This document shows positions 26,190 through 34,468 of a DNA stretch of 64,000 nt, one piece after another; position 1 is the stretch's first letter; each line of letters begins with the position of its first letter. The position numbers were made by a program, and so were the translations under genes. Source of the DNA: Parafrankia discariae (lineage in GTDB: Bacteria; Actinomycetota; Actinomycetes; Frankiales; Frankiaceae); contig NZ_KB891203.1 in assembly GCF_000373365.1 (NCBI RefSeq), positions 44,437-108,436 on the forward strand. Direction: 5' to 3'. A model generated the notes under the pieces. The model did not search any database. It saw nothing but the letters and a program-made list of their open reading frames with translations, and had not been told where the DNA came from.

Positions 26190-27400
26190 GCGCGCACCCA
26201 CTGGGCCGGGTCCGGGACGAACGACACGACGAGCCGCTCGTCGGCCAGCCGGGCACCTGACACGTCACATCTGCGCAGCGCGGCGGGCAGCGGGACGAGC
26301 CGCCGGTGCGCGCCGACGCTGACGACGAGGTCGTCACCGACCCGGGTGAGGTCGACCTCCGACCGGTCCACGAAGGGCAGGCCGAACGACATGGCGTAGC
26401 CGCCCTCGGTGCGTTCGACCCGTGGGGCCGCCCCCTCCCCGGACCGGTGGGCGCTGAGCACCGCGGCCGGGTCGAGGTCGCCGTAGGCCGCGGCGCCGAA
26501 CGCGGCGAGCTCCTCCAGCCCGAGCGGCTCGCCGGCCCGGTACGCGGCGGTGAGCACGGGCAGCGGCGCGACGAACTCGCCGATCTCGATCAGCTGCTGA
26601 CGGTGCGCCGCCGCCCAGCCGGCCCGCCAGGCGTCGCCGCCGGCCGAGGCGATCACCCGGTTCGCGACGACCGCGTCCACGCCGATGCCGTGCAGCGCCA
26701 GGGCGCTCAGGGTCCGCCGGGCCTGGGCGAGCGCGGCCGTCTCGGGGGTGAGCACCAGGCGCACGCTGGTCACGACGGGATCCGCGAGCAGGGCGCGCAT
26801 GTCCCGCGCCAGGCGTGCCAGCCACGACACCGCCTCGTAGGCGGGCCCGGCGATCGCGGCCACCCGACCCGTGAGCCGGCCCGGCAGCGCCAACGACGGG
26901 CGCATCCAGCGGGCGAGCGCGCCGTCCGGGGCACCGAGCCGGCGACAGCCCCACGCGAGCGTCTCCGGGCTGGCCAGCAGCCGCAGCGCGGCGCTGGCCG
27001 GACCGGCGTCGACGACCACGACGTCGTAGCGGTCCGACTCGAGCCGGTCGCGCAGCTCCAGCAGGGTGAGCGCCTCCAGGGCGCCGGGCAGGCCGGCGAG
27101 CTCCTCGACCTCCAGGAGGTCGACACCGGCGGCGGGGGCCGCGGCCGAGATCAGCGCGCGCACCTGCGGCCAGCGTTCGGCGAACGCGTGGCGCAGGTCC
27201 AGCTGGAGGCCCGACAGCCCGGACTCGAGCTCGACCTCACCCGGGCCGAGCGGATGGTCGAGGATGCCGGCCAGGCCCGCCGCCGGGTCGGTGCAGACCA
27301 CGAGCGTCCGGTGGCCGCGCTGGGCCGCGAGGGTCGCCGTCGCCGCCGCCACGGTGGTGGTCCCACCACCACCCTTGCCCGTCAGGAGCACACATCGCAC
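26186..27400 (-). CDS. ArsA/GET3-like ATPase (Rv2184c type)
   Basis: The 404-residue protein starts with a deviant P-loop, LLTGKGGGGTTT (residues 5-16). It keeps the first Lys of the GKGG signature, but Thr stands where the phosphate-contacting Lys of GKT is expected. Further family features are LVVCTDPAAGLAGIL, YDVVVVDAGPASAALRLL and a C-terminal region ending SFVPDPAQ. ArsA-type ATPases move anions or target tail-anchored proteins; the role of the actinobacterial form is not established. It is followed with 4-base overlap by the CCxC protein and preceded closely by the SRPBCC gene. Confidence 0.8.
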   Translation of the reverse strand: MRCVLLTGKGGGGTTTVAAATATLAAQRGHRTLVVCTDPAAGLAGILDHPLGPGEVELESGLSGLQLDLRHAFAERWPQVRALISAAAPAAGVDLLEVEELAGLPGALEALTLLELRDRLESDRYDVVVVDAGPASAALRLLASPETLAWGCRRLGAPDGALARWMRPSLALPGRLTGRVAAIAGPAYEAVSWLARLARDMRALLADPVVTSVRLVLTPETAALAQARRTLSALALHGIGVDAVVANRVIASAGGDAWRAGWAAAHRQQLIEIGEFVAPLPVLTAAYRAGEPLGLEELAAFGAAAYGDLDPAAVLSAHRSGEGAAPRVERTEGGYAMSFGLPFVDRSEVDLTRVGDDLVVSVGAHRRLVPLPAALRRCDVSGARLADERLVVSFVPDPAQWVRA

Positions 27401-27407
27401 CGGATGG

Positions 27408-27854
27408 TCAGCTCTCGGTGAGCTTCTCGACGTGCTTCCTGAGGTCCTTGAGCGCCGCGTCGACGATGCCGCCCTGCACCTTCCGGCGAAGCAGGCCGGG
27501 AATCTTGATCTTGAGTTCGACGGTGAGGTCGTAGGTCACCTCGGTACGGCCGTCACCGAGATCACGCAGCGTGTAGGAACCGTCCTGGGTGGACATCGCC
27601 TCACCGGAGACAAGGCTCCAGCTGACGTGCTCGTCGCCCTTCCAGGTGTACTCGTTGACGAACTCGTCCTTCACCACGACGGCATTGATCCGGAACCGTG
27701 CCTGCCGCGGGCGGCCGTCCGGCCCGACCTCGAGGATCTCGGCCTGCTCGATCTGACCGACCCAGGTCGGGTAGGCGGCGATGTCGGCGATGGCCCCCAT
27801 GATGACGGCCGGCCGGGCCTCGATGACGATCGACGACTGCGCGTGGTCCGCCAT
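27408..27854 (-). CDS. SRPBCC (polyketide cyclase/START-like) protein, Rv2185c type
   Basis: The 148-residue protein has the SRPBCC fold: SSIVIEARPAVIMGAIADI, AAYPTWVGQIEQAEIL, and a C-terminal helix (VDAALKDLRKHVEKL). These proteins hold a hydrophobic ligand in a deep cavity; the ligand here is unknown. The ATG at 27854 was chosen because GGAGG lies 10 bases before it, although a GTG at 27872 would add six residues. It is 7 bases upstream of the ArsA-like gene, so the two are probably co-transcribed, as in M. tuberculosis. Confidence 0.85.
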   Translation of the reverse strand: MADHAQSSIVIEARPAVIMGAIADIAAYPTWVGQIEQAEILEVGPDGRPRQARFRINAVVVKDEFVNEYTWKGDEHVSWSLVSGEAMSTQDGSYTLRDLGDGRTEVTYDLTVELKIKIPGLLRRKVQGGIVDAALKDLRKHVEKLTES

Positions 27855-28048
27855 AGCCGCCAGCACCTCCACATCTCATTGCCCCGGCGGGGCCTGGTCG
27901 GACCCGCCGGCCCCGTCCGGGCCGGGCCGCCGGCCCGTCTCGACGAGCCGTTCGGCGGACCCGTTCGGCGGACCCACGTCCCGGGCCGCCGGACGATTAC
28001 CCGATCGATCGTTGAGGCTACCGGAACCCGGGCGCGGTGCCGGGTGCC

Positions 28049-28816
28049 CTACCACTCGAGGACGTACGGCGCGCCCCGCGCGTTGAAGTGACCGACGTTG
28101 ACACATCGGGTCGCGCCGATCTCGAGCTCGGCGACCAGGGGCTGGTGCACATGACCGAACAGCACGTACCGCGGCTGTGTCTCGTGGATGGCCTCCAGCA
28201 CCGCGACGCTGCCGCGCTCGAACCGGCGGGCCTGCGTGTCGTAGACCAGCTCCGGGACGTGCGGCGGGATGTGGCAGCACAGGACGTCGACCGCGCCGAC
28301 CGCGGCCACCTTCGCCGCGTAGGTCTCGTCGTCGATCTCGTACGGGGTGTTCATCGGCGTGCGCAGCCCACCACCGACGAAACCGAACGTCAGCCCGCCG
28401 ATGTCGACGGTCTGGCCGTCGAGGAGGGTGATCCCGTCCCGCAGGAAGTCGGGGTAGAGGTGGGGGAGGTCCACGTTGCCGTAGGTGAGGTACGTCGGCG
28501 TCGGGAACGCGGCGAACATGGCCGCGTACTGCCGCCGGATCGCCGCCTCGACGATGTCGGCGCGGTCGCCCTCGACGCTCGCCCAGAGCTTCCTGGACCA
28601 CTCCCGGGCCTCGTCGAAGCGCTGCTCGGTGCGCAGTTCGATCATGCGGCCGACAGCCTCCGCGCCGAACAGGTCGCCCATGATCCCGCGGCCGTGGTCG
28701 AAGTAGTCGATGAACAGGATCAGGTCGCCGAGGCAGACGAAGGCGTCGGCACCCGCGGCGGCGCCCGGGAGCGCGTCCGACCGTCCGTGAACGTCGCTCA
28801 CCACATGCACTCGCAC
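28049..28816 (-). CDS. Calcineurin-like metallophosphoesterase
   Basis: The 255-residue protein has the dinuclear-metal motifs in order: VSDVHGR (Asp, His), CLGDLILF (Asp), YGNVDLP (Asn), CHIPPH (His) and FGHVHQP (His-x-His). It should hydrolyse a phosphoester in the cytoplasm; the substrate is unknown. The start is the GTG at 28816 (VRVHVVSDVHG). The frame stays open for 41 more codons upstream, but those show no family features. It lies divergent to the acyl-CoA ligase gene. The 194-base gap before the SRPBCC gene probably holds that gene's promoter. Confidence 0.88.
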   Translation of the reverse strand: MRVHVVSDVHGRSDALPGAAAGADAFVCLGDLILFIDYFDHGRGIMGDLFGAEAVGRMIELRTEQRFDEAREWSRKLWASVEGDRADIVEAAIRRQYAAMFAAFPTPTYLTYGNVDLPHLYPDFLRDGITLLDGQTVDIGGLTFGFVGGGLRTPMNTPYEIDDETYAAKVAAVGAVDVLCCHIPPHVPELVYDTQARRFERGSVAVLEAIHETQPRYVLFGHVHQPLVAELEIGATRCVNVGHFNARGAPYVLEW

Positions 28817-29139
28817 GTCAGAGAGCTTAGGGCGAGTTGGGTCTCCTCCACAGCACCCGCACCCGAAAGCGCACAGGCGGGTCGATGCCGCGGCACCGAG
28901 AACAGCCGGGCCCGGACGGCTCGCCGTGGCCGCGCTCACAGGCTAACGTCACTTGACCAACCGCTCTCCGATCACCGACCGCCCTCCCGTCAGTGCCCCC
29001 AGGTCCGGTTCCACTCAGGTCCAGCGCCACTCATGGTCCAGTGTCACGCAGGCCCGGTGTCACGCGGCGCCAGGACAGCGTGACCCAGTGCCACACGGCA
29101 CGCCACCCGGAACGGCCCGCCGCCAGCCAAGGAGTTCCC

Positions 29140-30954
29140 GTGCGCGAGTACACCTCTCCCGCCCGAGTCACCGTGGCGGATGACATGACTCTCAGCGATG
29201 CCGTGTTCGCCAACGCGTCACGGATTCCCGAGAAGGTCATCGTCCGCCACAAGTCGGGTGGCCAGTTCGCCGACGTGACCGCGCGGGAGTTCCGCGACCT
29301 GGTGGTGAGCACGGCCGCCGGCCTCGCCGCCCGCGGCGTGCGGCCTGGGGACCGGGTCGCGATCATGAGCCGCACGCGCTACGAGTGGACGGTCGTCGAC
29401 TACGCGATCTGGGTCGCCGGCGCGGTCACCGTGCCGATCTACGAGACGTCCAGCGCCAGCCAGATCGAGTGGATCGTGTCGGACTCGGAGGCCGTTCTCG
29501 CCGTCGTCGAGTCCGACGCCAACGCCGCCCTCGTCGCCACGGTGAGCGACCAGCTTCCCACCCTGCATGAGGTCCTCGTCCTGGACGGCGGCGCGCTCGC
29601 CACCCTGGCCGAGGCCGGGGCCGCCGCCGGTGTCAGCGCGGAGGACCTCGCCGCCGCACGGGCCGGCGTGACCGCGGCCAGCATCGCCACGATCATCTAC
29701 ACCTCCGGCACCACCGGACGACCGAAGGGCTGCGAGCTCGCCCACCGCGCGCTGCTGTTCAACGCGATGAGCTCCGCGGCGACCATGCCGGAGGTGTTCA
29801 CCGAGGACGCGTCCACGCTGATGATCCTGCCGCTGGCCCACGTGCTGGCGCGGACGATGCAGTGCACCATCATCAACAGCGGGCGCTGCATCGCCTACGC
29901 GCCGGACACCACCACGCTGCTGGCGGACCTGGCGCAGGTCCACCCGAGTTTCCTGCTCGCCGTCCCGCGGGTCTTCGAGAAGGTGCACGCCGGCGCCCGG
30001 GCGAAGGCGCACGCCGAGGGCAAGGGCCGGATCTTCGACGCCGCCGAGGCCACCGCCATCGCCTACAGCGAGGCGCTCGACCACGGCGGGCCCGGCCTGT
30101 GGCTGCGCGCCCGGTACGCGCTGTTCGACCGCCTCGTCTACGGCAGGCTGCGGGCCGCGATGGGTGGCCAGGTCGACCACTGCATCAGCGGCGGCGCGCC
30201 GCTGGGCTCCCGGCTCTGCCACTTCTACCGAGGCATCGGGCTGGTGATCCTCGAGGGGTACGGGCTCACCGAGTCCACCGCGGCCGCGACGGTGAACCGG
30301 CCGGACACCCTGAAGATCGGCACGGTCGGCCTGCCGCTGCCCGGCGTGACGGTCCGCATCGCCGACGACGGCGAGATCCTCATCCGCGGCGACCTGGTCC
30401 TCAGCGGCTACCGCAACAACGAGACGGCGGCCAAGGAGGCGATCGACGCCGACGGCTTCCTGCGGTCCGGCGACCTGGGCTCCCTCGACGAGACTGGGCA
30501 CCTGCGCATCACCGGCCGGAAGAAGGAGCTGCTCGTCACCGCGGGCGGCAAGAACATCGCGCCGGCACCGCTCGAGCACCGGATCCAGGACAACCCGCTG
30601 ATCAGCCAGGCGATGCTGATCGGCGACCAGCGGCCGTTCATCGCCGCCCTGATCACCCTCGACCCGGACGCCTTCGCCTCCTGGCGCGACGCCCACGGGC
30701 ACCCCTCGACAGTGACCCCCGGCGACCTCGCCACCGACCCGGAACTGCTCGCCGAGGTCCAGAAGGCCGTGGACGCGGCGAACGCCACCGTCTCGCACGC
30801 CGAGTCGATCAAGAAGTTCGTGATCCTGCCGAACGACTTCACCGTCGCCGGCGGCGAGCTCACCCCGAGCCTGAAGGTGAAGCGCAACCTCGTTCTGGAA
30901 CGCCACGCGGCAGTTGTGGAGACCATCTACGCGGGGGCCCGGGCCGCCTCCTGA
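29140..30954 (+). CDS. Long-chain acyl-CoA synthetase (FadD15-like)
   Basis: The enzyme activates fatty acids as acyl-AMP and then acyl-CoA. The 604-residue protein has the AMP-binding P-loop IIYTSGTTGRPKGCELAH, the LPLAHVLARTM and AVPRVFEKV stretches typical of the long-chain group, EGYGLTES, RSGDLGSLDETGHLRITGR (Asp and Arg for ATP) and KKELLVTAGGKNIAP. The start is GTG at 29140, with AAGGAG 8 bases before; the open frame extends further upstream without homology. It corresponds by position to Rv2187 and is convergent with pimB'. Confidence 0.93.
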   Translation: MREYTSPARVTVADDMTLSDAVFANASRIPEKVIVRHKSGGQFADVTAREFRDLVVSTAAGLAARGVRPGDRVAIMSRTRYEWTVVDYAIWVAGAVTVPIYETSSASQIEWIVSDSEAVLAVVESDANAALVATVSDQLPTLHEVLVLDGGALATLAEAGAAAGVSAEDLAAARAGVTAASIATIIYTSGTTGRPKGCELAHRALLFNAMSSAATMPEVFTEDASTLMILPLAHVLARTMQCTIINSGRCIAYAPDTTTLLADLAQVHPSFLLAVPRVFEKVHAGARAKAHAEGKGRIFDAAEATAIAYSEALDHGGPGLWLRARYALFDRLVYGRLRAAMGGQVDHCISGGAPLGSRLCHFYRGIGLVILEGYGLTESTAAATVNRPDTLKIGTVGLPLPGVTVRIADDGEILIRGDLVLSGYRNNETAAKEAIDADGFLRSGDLGSLDETGHLRITGRKKELLVTAGGKNIAPAPLEHRIQDNPLISQAMLIGDQRPFIAALITLDPDAFASWRDAHGHPSTVTPGDLATDPELLAEVQKAVDAANATVSHAESIKKFVILPNDFTVAGGELTPSLKVKRNLVLERHAAVVETIYAGARAAS

Positions 30955-31018
30955 TCCCGGGCCGCCGGGGCGGGAGGCCAGGAGGCACGTGGACGTGCCG
31001 GCGCGCAGCCGGCTTCCG

Positions 31019-32140
31019 TCAGGCGAGCAGCAGGTCGCGCAGGTCAGCGGCCAGGACGTCCCAGCGCCAGCGGAGCTCGACCCACGCCCGCCCGGCGGTC
31101 CCCATCGAGCGGGCGCGGTCCGGATCGGCCAGCAGATCGCCGACGGCCCGGGTCAGCGCGCGCGGGTCGCGGCCGTCCACGACCACCCCCGTCCGCTGGT
31201 CGAGGACCGCGTCGGGGGCTCCCCCGCTGCGCCCGGCGACCACCGGCAGCCCGGTCGCCGAGGCCTCGAGGAAGACGATGCCGAGGCCCTCGACCTCGAG
31301 CCCGGCGCGCCGGTTGCGGCACGGCATGGCGAAGACGTCCCCCGCCGCGTAGTGGGCTGGCAGCTCCGCCCACGGCACCGACCCGGTGAACACCACGTGC
31401 TCGGCGACGTCGTTCTCCCGGGCGAGGCGGGTGAGCTCCTGCCGGTAAGGCCCACCGCCGACGAGCAGCAGCGCGGTGCCCGGGATCCGCCGGCGCAACG
31501 CCGGCAACGCCCGGATCAGCATGTCCTGCCCTTTGCGCGGGACCAGCCGGCTCACGCAGACCACCACCGGACGGCCGCCCAGCCCGTAGCGACCACGGGT
31601 CTCGTCCCGGCCCTCCCCCGGCCGGAACAGGGTCGGGTCGACACCACTGGGCAGCCGGGCCAGGTCCGGATGCGGCCCGAAGGCCGGGCCGAGGCGGCCG
31701 CGGGTGTAGTCGGTGAGATAGGTGATCACGTCGGTGGTGGACCCGATGCGCCGCAGCAGCTGCCGGGCACCGGGCAACGCGGCCCAGCCCACCTCGTGGC
31801 CGTGGGTGCTGGCCAGCACCCGGCGGGCGTCGAGATCCCGGCGTAGCCGCGCCCCGAGCAGGCCCAGCGGGGCCGCAGCGCCGAACCACAGCGTGTCGCA
31901 CTTCTCCGACCGGGCGATCTCCCGCGCGCGGCGGAAGACGTCCGGCGTGGGCAGCATCAGCGACGTCGGGTGGCGCACCACCGGGAACCGCTGCGCCGCG
32001 TCGAACTCGGCGGCCCCCCGCCAGGCAGGGGCATACACCACGATCTCGTCGTCGGGCAACCGCGAGGCGAAATTGTGCACATACGCCTGGATGCCACCGG
32101 GCCGCGGAGGGAAATCATTGGTCACAGCGAGCACCCGCAC
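31019..32140 (-). CDS. pimB': GT4 mannosyltransferase PimB'
   Basis: PimB' adds the second mannose to phosphatidylinositol monomannoside from GDP-mannose on the cytoplasmic membrane face. The 373-residue protein has the N-terminal VTNDFPPRPGGIQAYV, ASTHGHEVGWAALPGAR, CVSRLVPRKGQDMLI, LLVGGGPY and the donor-binding GLEVEGLGIVFLEASATG (the E-x7-E motif). All match PimB' (Rv2188c) closely. The start GTG at 32140 is preferred because GGGAG lies at good distance; an ATG at 32158 would add six residues. It ends 64 bases from the convergent acyl-CoA ligase. Confidence 0.93.
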   Translation of the reverse strand: MRVLAVTNDFPPRPGGIQAYVHNFASRLPDDEIVVYAPAWRGAAEFDAAQRFPVVRHPTSLMLPTPDVFRRAREIARSEKCDTLWFGAAAPLGLLGARLRRDLDARRVLASTHGHEVGWAALPGARQLLRRIGSTTDVITYLTDYTRGRLGPAFGPHPDLARLPSGVDPTLFRPGEGRDETRGRYGLGGRPVVVCVSRLVPRKGQDMLIRALPALRRRIPGTALLLVGGGPYRQELTRLARENDVAEHVVFTGSVPWAELPAHYAAGDVFAMPCRNRRAGLEVEGLGIVFLEASATGLPVVAGRSGGAPDAVLDQRTGVVVDGRDPRALTRAVGDLLADPDRARSMGTAGRAWVELRWRWDVLAADLRDLLLA

Positions 32141-32327
32141 GCCGCCATGCTCCCGCATCACCTCCGTCAGGACGCAGGTGGGACGCCTCCGACCAGGTAC
32201 GCGCCAGCTCAGCGCCTCCGCCCGCACACAGAGCGCTGCTCCTCCCCCGGAACCGGCCGCGCCGCGCGTGCCCCGGGCACGCCCCCGGCACCCACCGACC
32301 ACGGAACGGCGCCGCCCCGGGCGGGGG

Positions 32328-32561
32328 TCAGCCGGCGCGGCGGCGCGGCAGGGGCCGCGGCGGCTCCGGGCCGGTCGGCCGCCCGCCGGGGGCGAGACGC
32401 AACCGCGGAATGAGCCCGGCGTCGGCGAGCGCGGCCAGGGCGCGGCGCTCGTCCTCGTCCCACTCCACGCCGGTGGACGGCGGGGCCAGCAGGACGGTCA
32501 CCACGCAGTCCCCGCACGCGACGCCCCGCACGGCGCACGCATCACAGTCGATCAGCATCAT
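32328..32561 (-). CDS. Small Cys-rich conserved protein
   Basis: A 77-residue protein with ATG-ATG start at 32561 after GAGAGGTGAGC. The N-terminus MMLIDCDACAVRGVAC continues to GDC, giving two CxxC-like pairs that suggest a zinc knuckle or other metal site. Acidic stretch [22 protein letters not shown] follows and may form a helix. The C-terminal end is Pro/Arg-rich. I recognise this as a recurring small actinobacterial protein near pimB' but know no function. It is probably transcribed alone. Confidence 0.7.
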   Translation of the reverse strand: MMLIDCDACAVRGVACGDCVVTVLLAPPSTGVEWDEDERRALAALADAGLIPRLRLAPGGRPTGPEPPRPLPRRRAG

Positions 32562-32691
32562 GCTCACCTCTCGGCTCGCCGCCCGGCTCCGCCTGACCTT
32601 TCCCCGCACCCGGCCGATCGCCGAGCCCTGTCGATCACCGCGGAACCGGACACCAGTTCGACGCGGACGACGCTAGGTGAGGGGTCCGACA

Positions 32692-32717
32692 GTTCCCGAC
32701 GCCCGCGTGCGGGGAAC
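32692..32717 (-). terminator. Possible terminator after the NYN gene
   Basis: GTTCCC and GGGAAC frame a GC-rich 14-base loop 9 bases beyond the NYN stop. The stem is only six pairs, so support is weak. Confidence 0.3.
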
Positions 32718-32725
32718 GGGCGGGG

Positions 32726-34039
32726 CTAGCGGTCGAGGCGGGCCAGGAGGGCGTCCGAGGGGACGGTGCGGGCGCCCTGGGAGGCGCAGTTCTCCGCCAC
32801 CTCGCGGTCGGAGGTCACGACGGCGACCGGTCGGCCGACGGGCTCCGCGCGCACGAGACGTCCGATCTCGTCGTCGGCCAGCTCGCCGGCCTGGCTGAAG
32901 ACGACCCGCACGCCGCGGGGCATCGCGACCCCGACCGGCCGGGCCACCACCGCCGTCGCGTCGAAGACGACGGTGACCTCGGTGTCGAGGGAGCGGCCGG
33001 CCAGGGCTCCCAGCCCGGCCAGCAGGCGGGCCCGCTGGGCCTGGAGGGTCAGGGTCCCGTAGCCGCGTTTGGTGACGTTGTAGCCGTCGATGATCAGATG
33101 CAGGCCGGGGATGGCGAGGACGTCGTCGATGATGGCCGGATCGTCGGCGGAGCGCCCGCGGCCGCCGACCGCGGAGAACGGGTCGAAGGCCGGTCCGCTG
33201 TCGGAGCGGCCGACCAGGTCGGCGGGGCGCGCGACGGTGGTCGGCAGCGCCAGCTCCCGCCGGACCCCGTTCGCCGCGGCCATCAGCGTGTCGAGCAGCA
33301 CCCGCAGCCGCGCCTCGTCGAGGCCGCGGGACTCGCGGGTGTCACGGCGGGTCACGGAGGCGGCGGTCTCGAGGTCGCCGACCCGCGCGCGCAGCCGCCG
33401 GACCTCGGCCTCGCTCTCCCGGGCCGCGGCCAGCGCGGCGTCCCGGGCGGTCTCGGCGGCCACGCTCACCTCCCGGGCGGCGAGCTCGGCACGCCGGACC
33501 CGGTCCGCGGAGGACCGCAGCCGGCGGCGGGCCTCCTCCGCCTCGGCCCGGGCCTGGTCGAGCTGGCCGCGCAGTTGGTCCTGCTCGGTCCGGGCGAGCC
33601 GGCGGACGGCCTCCACCTGCTGGTGCAGGCGGTCGATCTCGCGCTCGGCGTCGACGAGCCGCGCGGAGGAGACCGCCTGCTCGGACGAGCGGGCCGCCTC
33701 CTCGACGAACTCCTCCCAGTCGGGGAGCCGCAGGATGTAGGCGACCGCCGCGACCTGCGCGGGCGGGGCGGCCGGCGGCGGGCCGCCCTCGCCGGTGATC
33801 GCGGTGACCAGGTCGGGGTAGGTGCGACGCACCCATTCGGCCACCCTGCCGCGGAACTGCGCGTCATGCTCGATCGCGGCCGCCAGCGGGACGGCGCCCA
33901 GCCGCGCGCGGCGGGACGGCTTGAACCGGCGCACGGCGACCAGGCTCGGCGGGACGACCGTCTCGGCGATGTCGGCCAGGGTCTCGGCGGCGTAGGCCAC
34001 GACCTGGGCCCGCACGTCCACGGGCAGCGTCTCGTTCAT
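32726..34039 (-). CDS. NYN (YacP-like) domain protein with central coiled coil
   Basis: The 437-residue protein (ATG at 34039) has three parts. The N-terminal 150 residues are helical (VDVRAQVVAYAAETLADIAE). Residues about 155-270 form a long coiled coil (EREIDRLHQQVEAVRRLAR, RAEAEEARRRLR). The C-terminal NYN domain has LHLIIDGYNVTKRGYGTL with catalytic-type Asp, TEVTVVFDATAV, and VAVVTSDREVAENC. NYN/YacP domains act as RNA nucleases or binders. It is probably an RNA-processing factor that oligomerises through the coiled coil. The stop is TAG. Confidence 0.8.
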   Translation of the reverse strand: MNETLPVDVRAQVVAYAAETLADIAETVVPPSLVAVRRFKPSRRARLGAVPLAAAIEHDAQFRGRVAEWVRRTYPDLVTAITGEGGPPPAAPPAQVAAVAYILRLPDWEEFVEEAARSSEQAVSSARLVDAEREIDRLHQQVEAVRRLARTEQDQLRGQLDQARAEAEEARRRLRSSADRVRRAELAAREVSVAAETARDAALAAARESEAEVRRLRARVGDLETAASVTRRDTRESRGLDEARLRVLLDTLMAAANGVRRELALPTTVARPADLVGRSDSGPAFDPFSAVGGRGRSADDPAIIDDVLAIPGLHLIIDGYNVTKRGYGTLTLQAQRARLLAGLGALAGRSLDTEVTVVFDATAVVARPVGVAMPRGVRVVFSQAGELADDEIGRLVRAEPVGRPVAVVTSDREVAENCASQGARTVPSDALLARLDR

Positions 34040-34468
34040 GTGGCGGGCCCGGCCTGGCCGGCGGGGGTGCGGATGCCGACTCCCCGTGACCGGCCGAGTG
34101 GTCGGGGCATTACCACTGGCACGGGGGACTCCGGAGCGAACGACGACAGCGACGGTCCAGGGTATCGGTCGACCGCCGGGACCTCTTCGGACACCATCGG
34201 TTAATCCGTGCCCAGCCCGCCTCGAACGGGCGCGCACCGCGCCGCCCCGACCACCGGACCCGGCGCCGCCCGGCCGCGGGACACAGCGGCGCGGGCCCGG
34301 GACACGACGGCGGGGCCCGGGACACCACGGGCACCGGCGTACCTACCGCATTTCCCGACCCAGCCGGCCATTGTGTCATGTGATATCCGGCTTATGTAGC
34401 CTCGCCGTGTCCGTCACCCTTACTCCGCTTCGTGAGAAACACGGCAATGGCCGTCGAGAGGACACCCG
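34040..34468. other. 429-base divergent intergenic region
   Basis: Between the NYN gene (minus) and the Tyr/Gln-repeat gene (plus). No coding features are seen. It has direct repeats of GGGACAC/CGGGACAC type near 34280-34325 and a candidate promoter at 34371-34398. Confidence 0.6.
34371..34398 (+). promoter_or_regulatory. Candidate sigma-70-type promoter
   Basis: TTGTGT, a 16-base spacer and TATGTA lie 71 bases before the TTG start of the Tyr/Gln-repeat gene, in a locally AT-richer stretch. Found by eye only. Confidence 0.35.
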
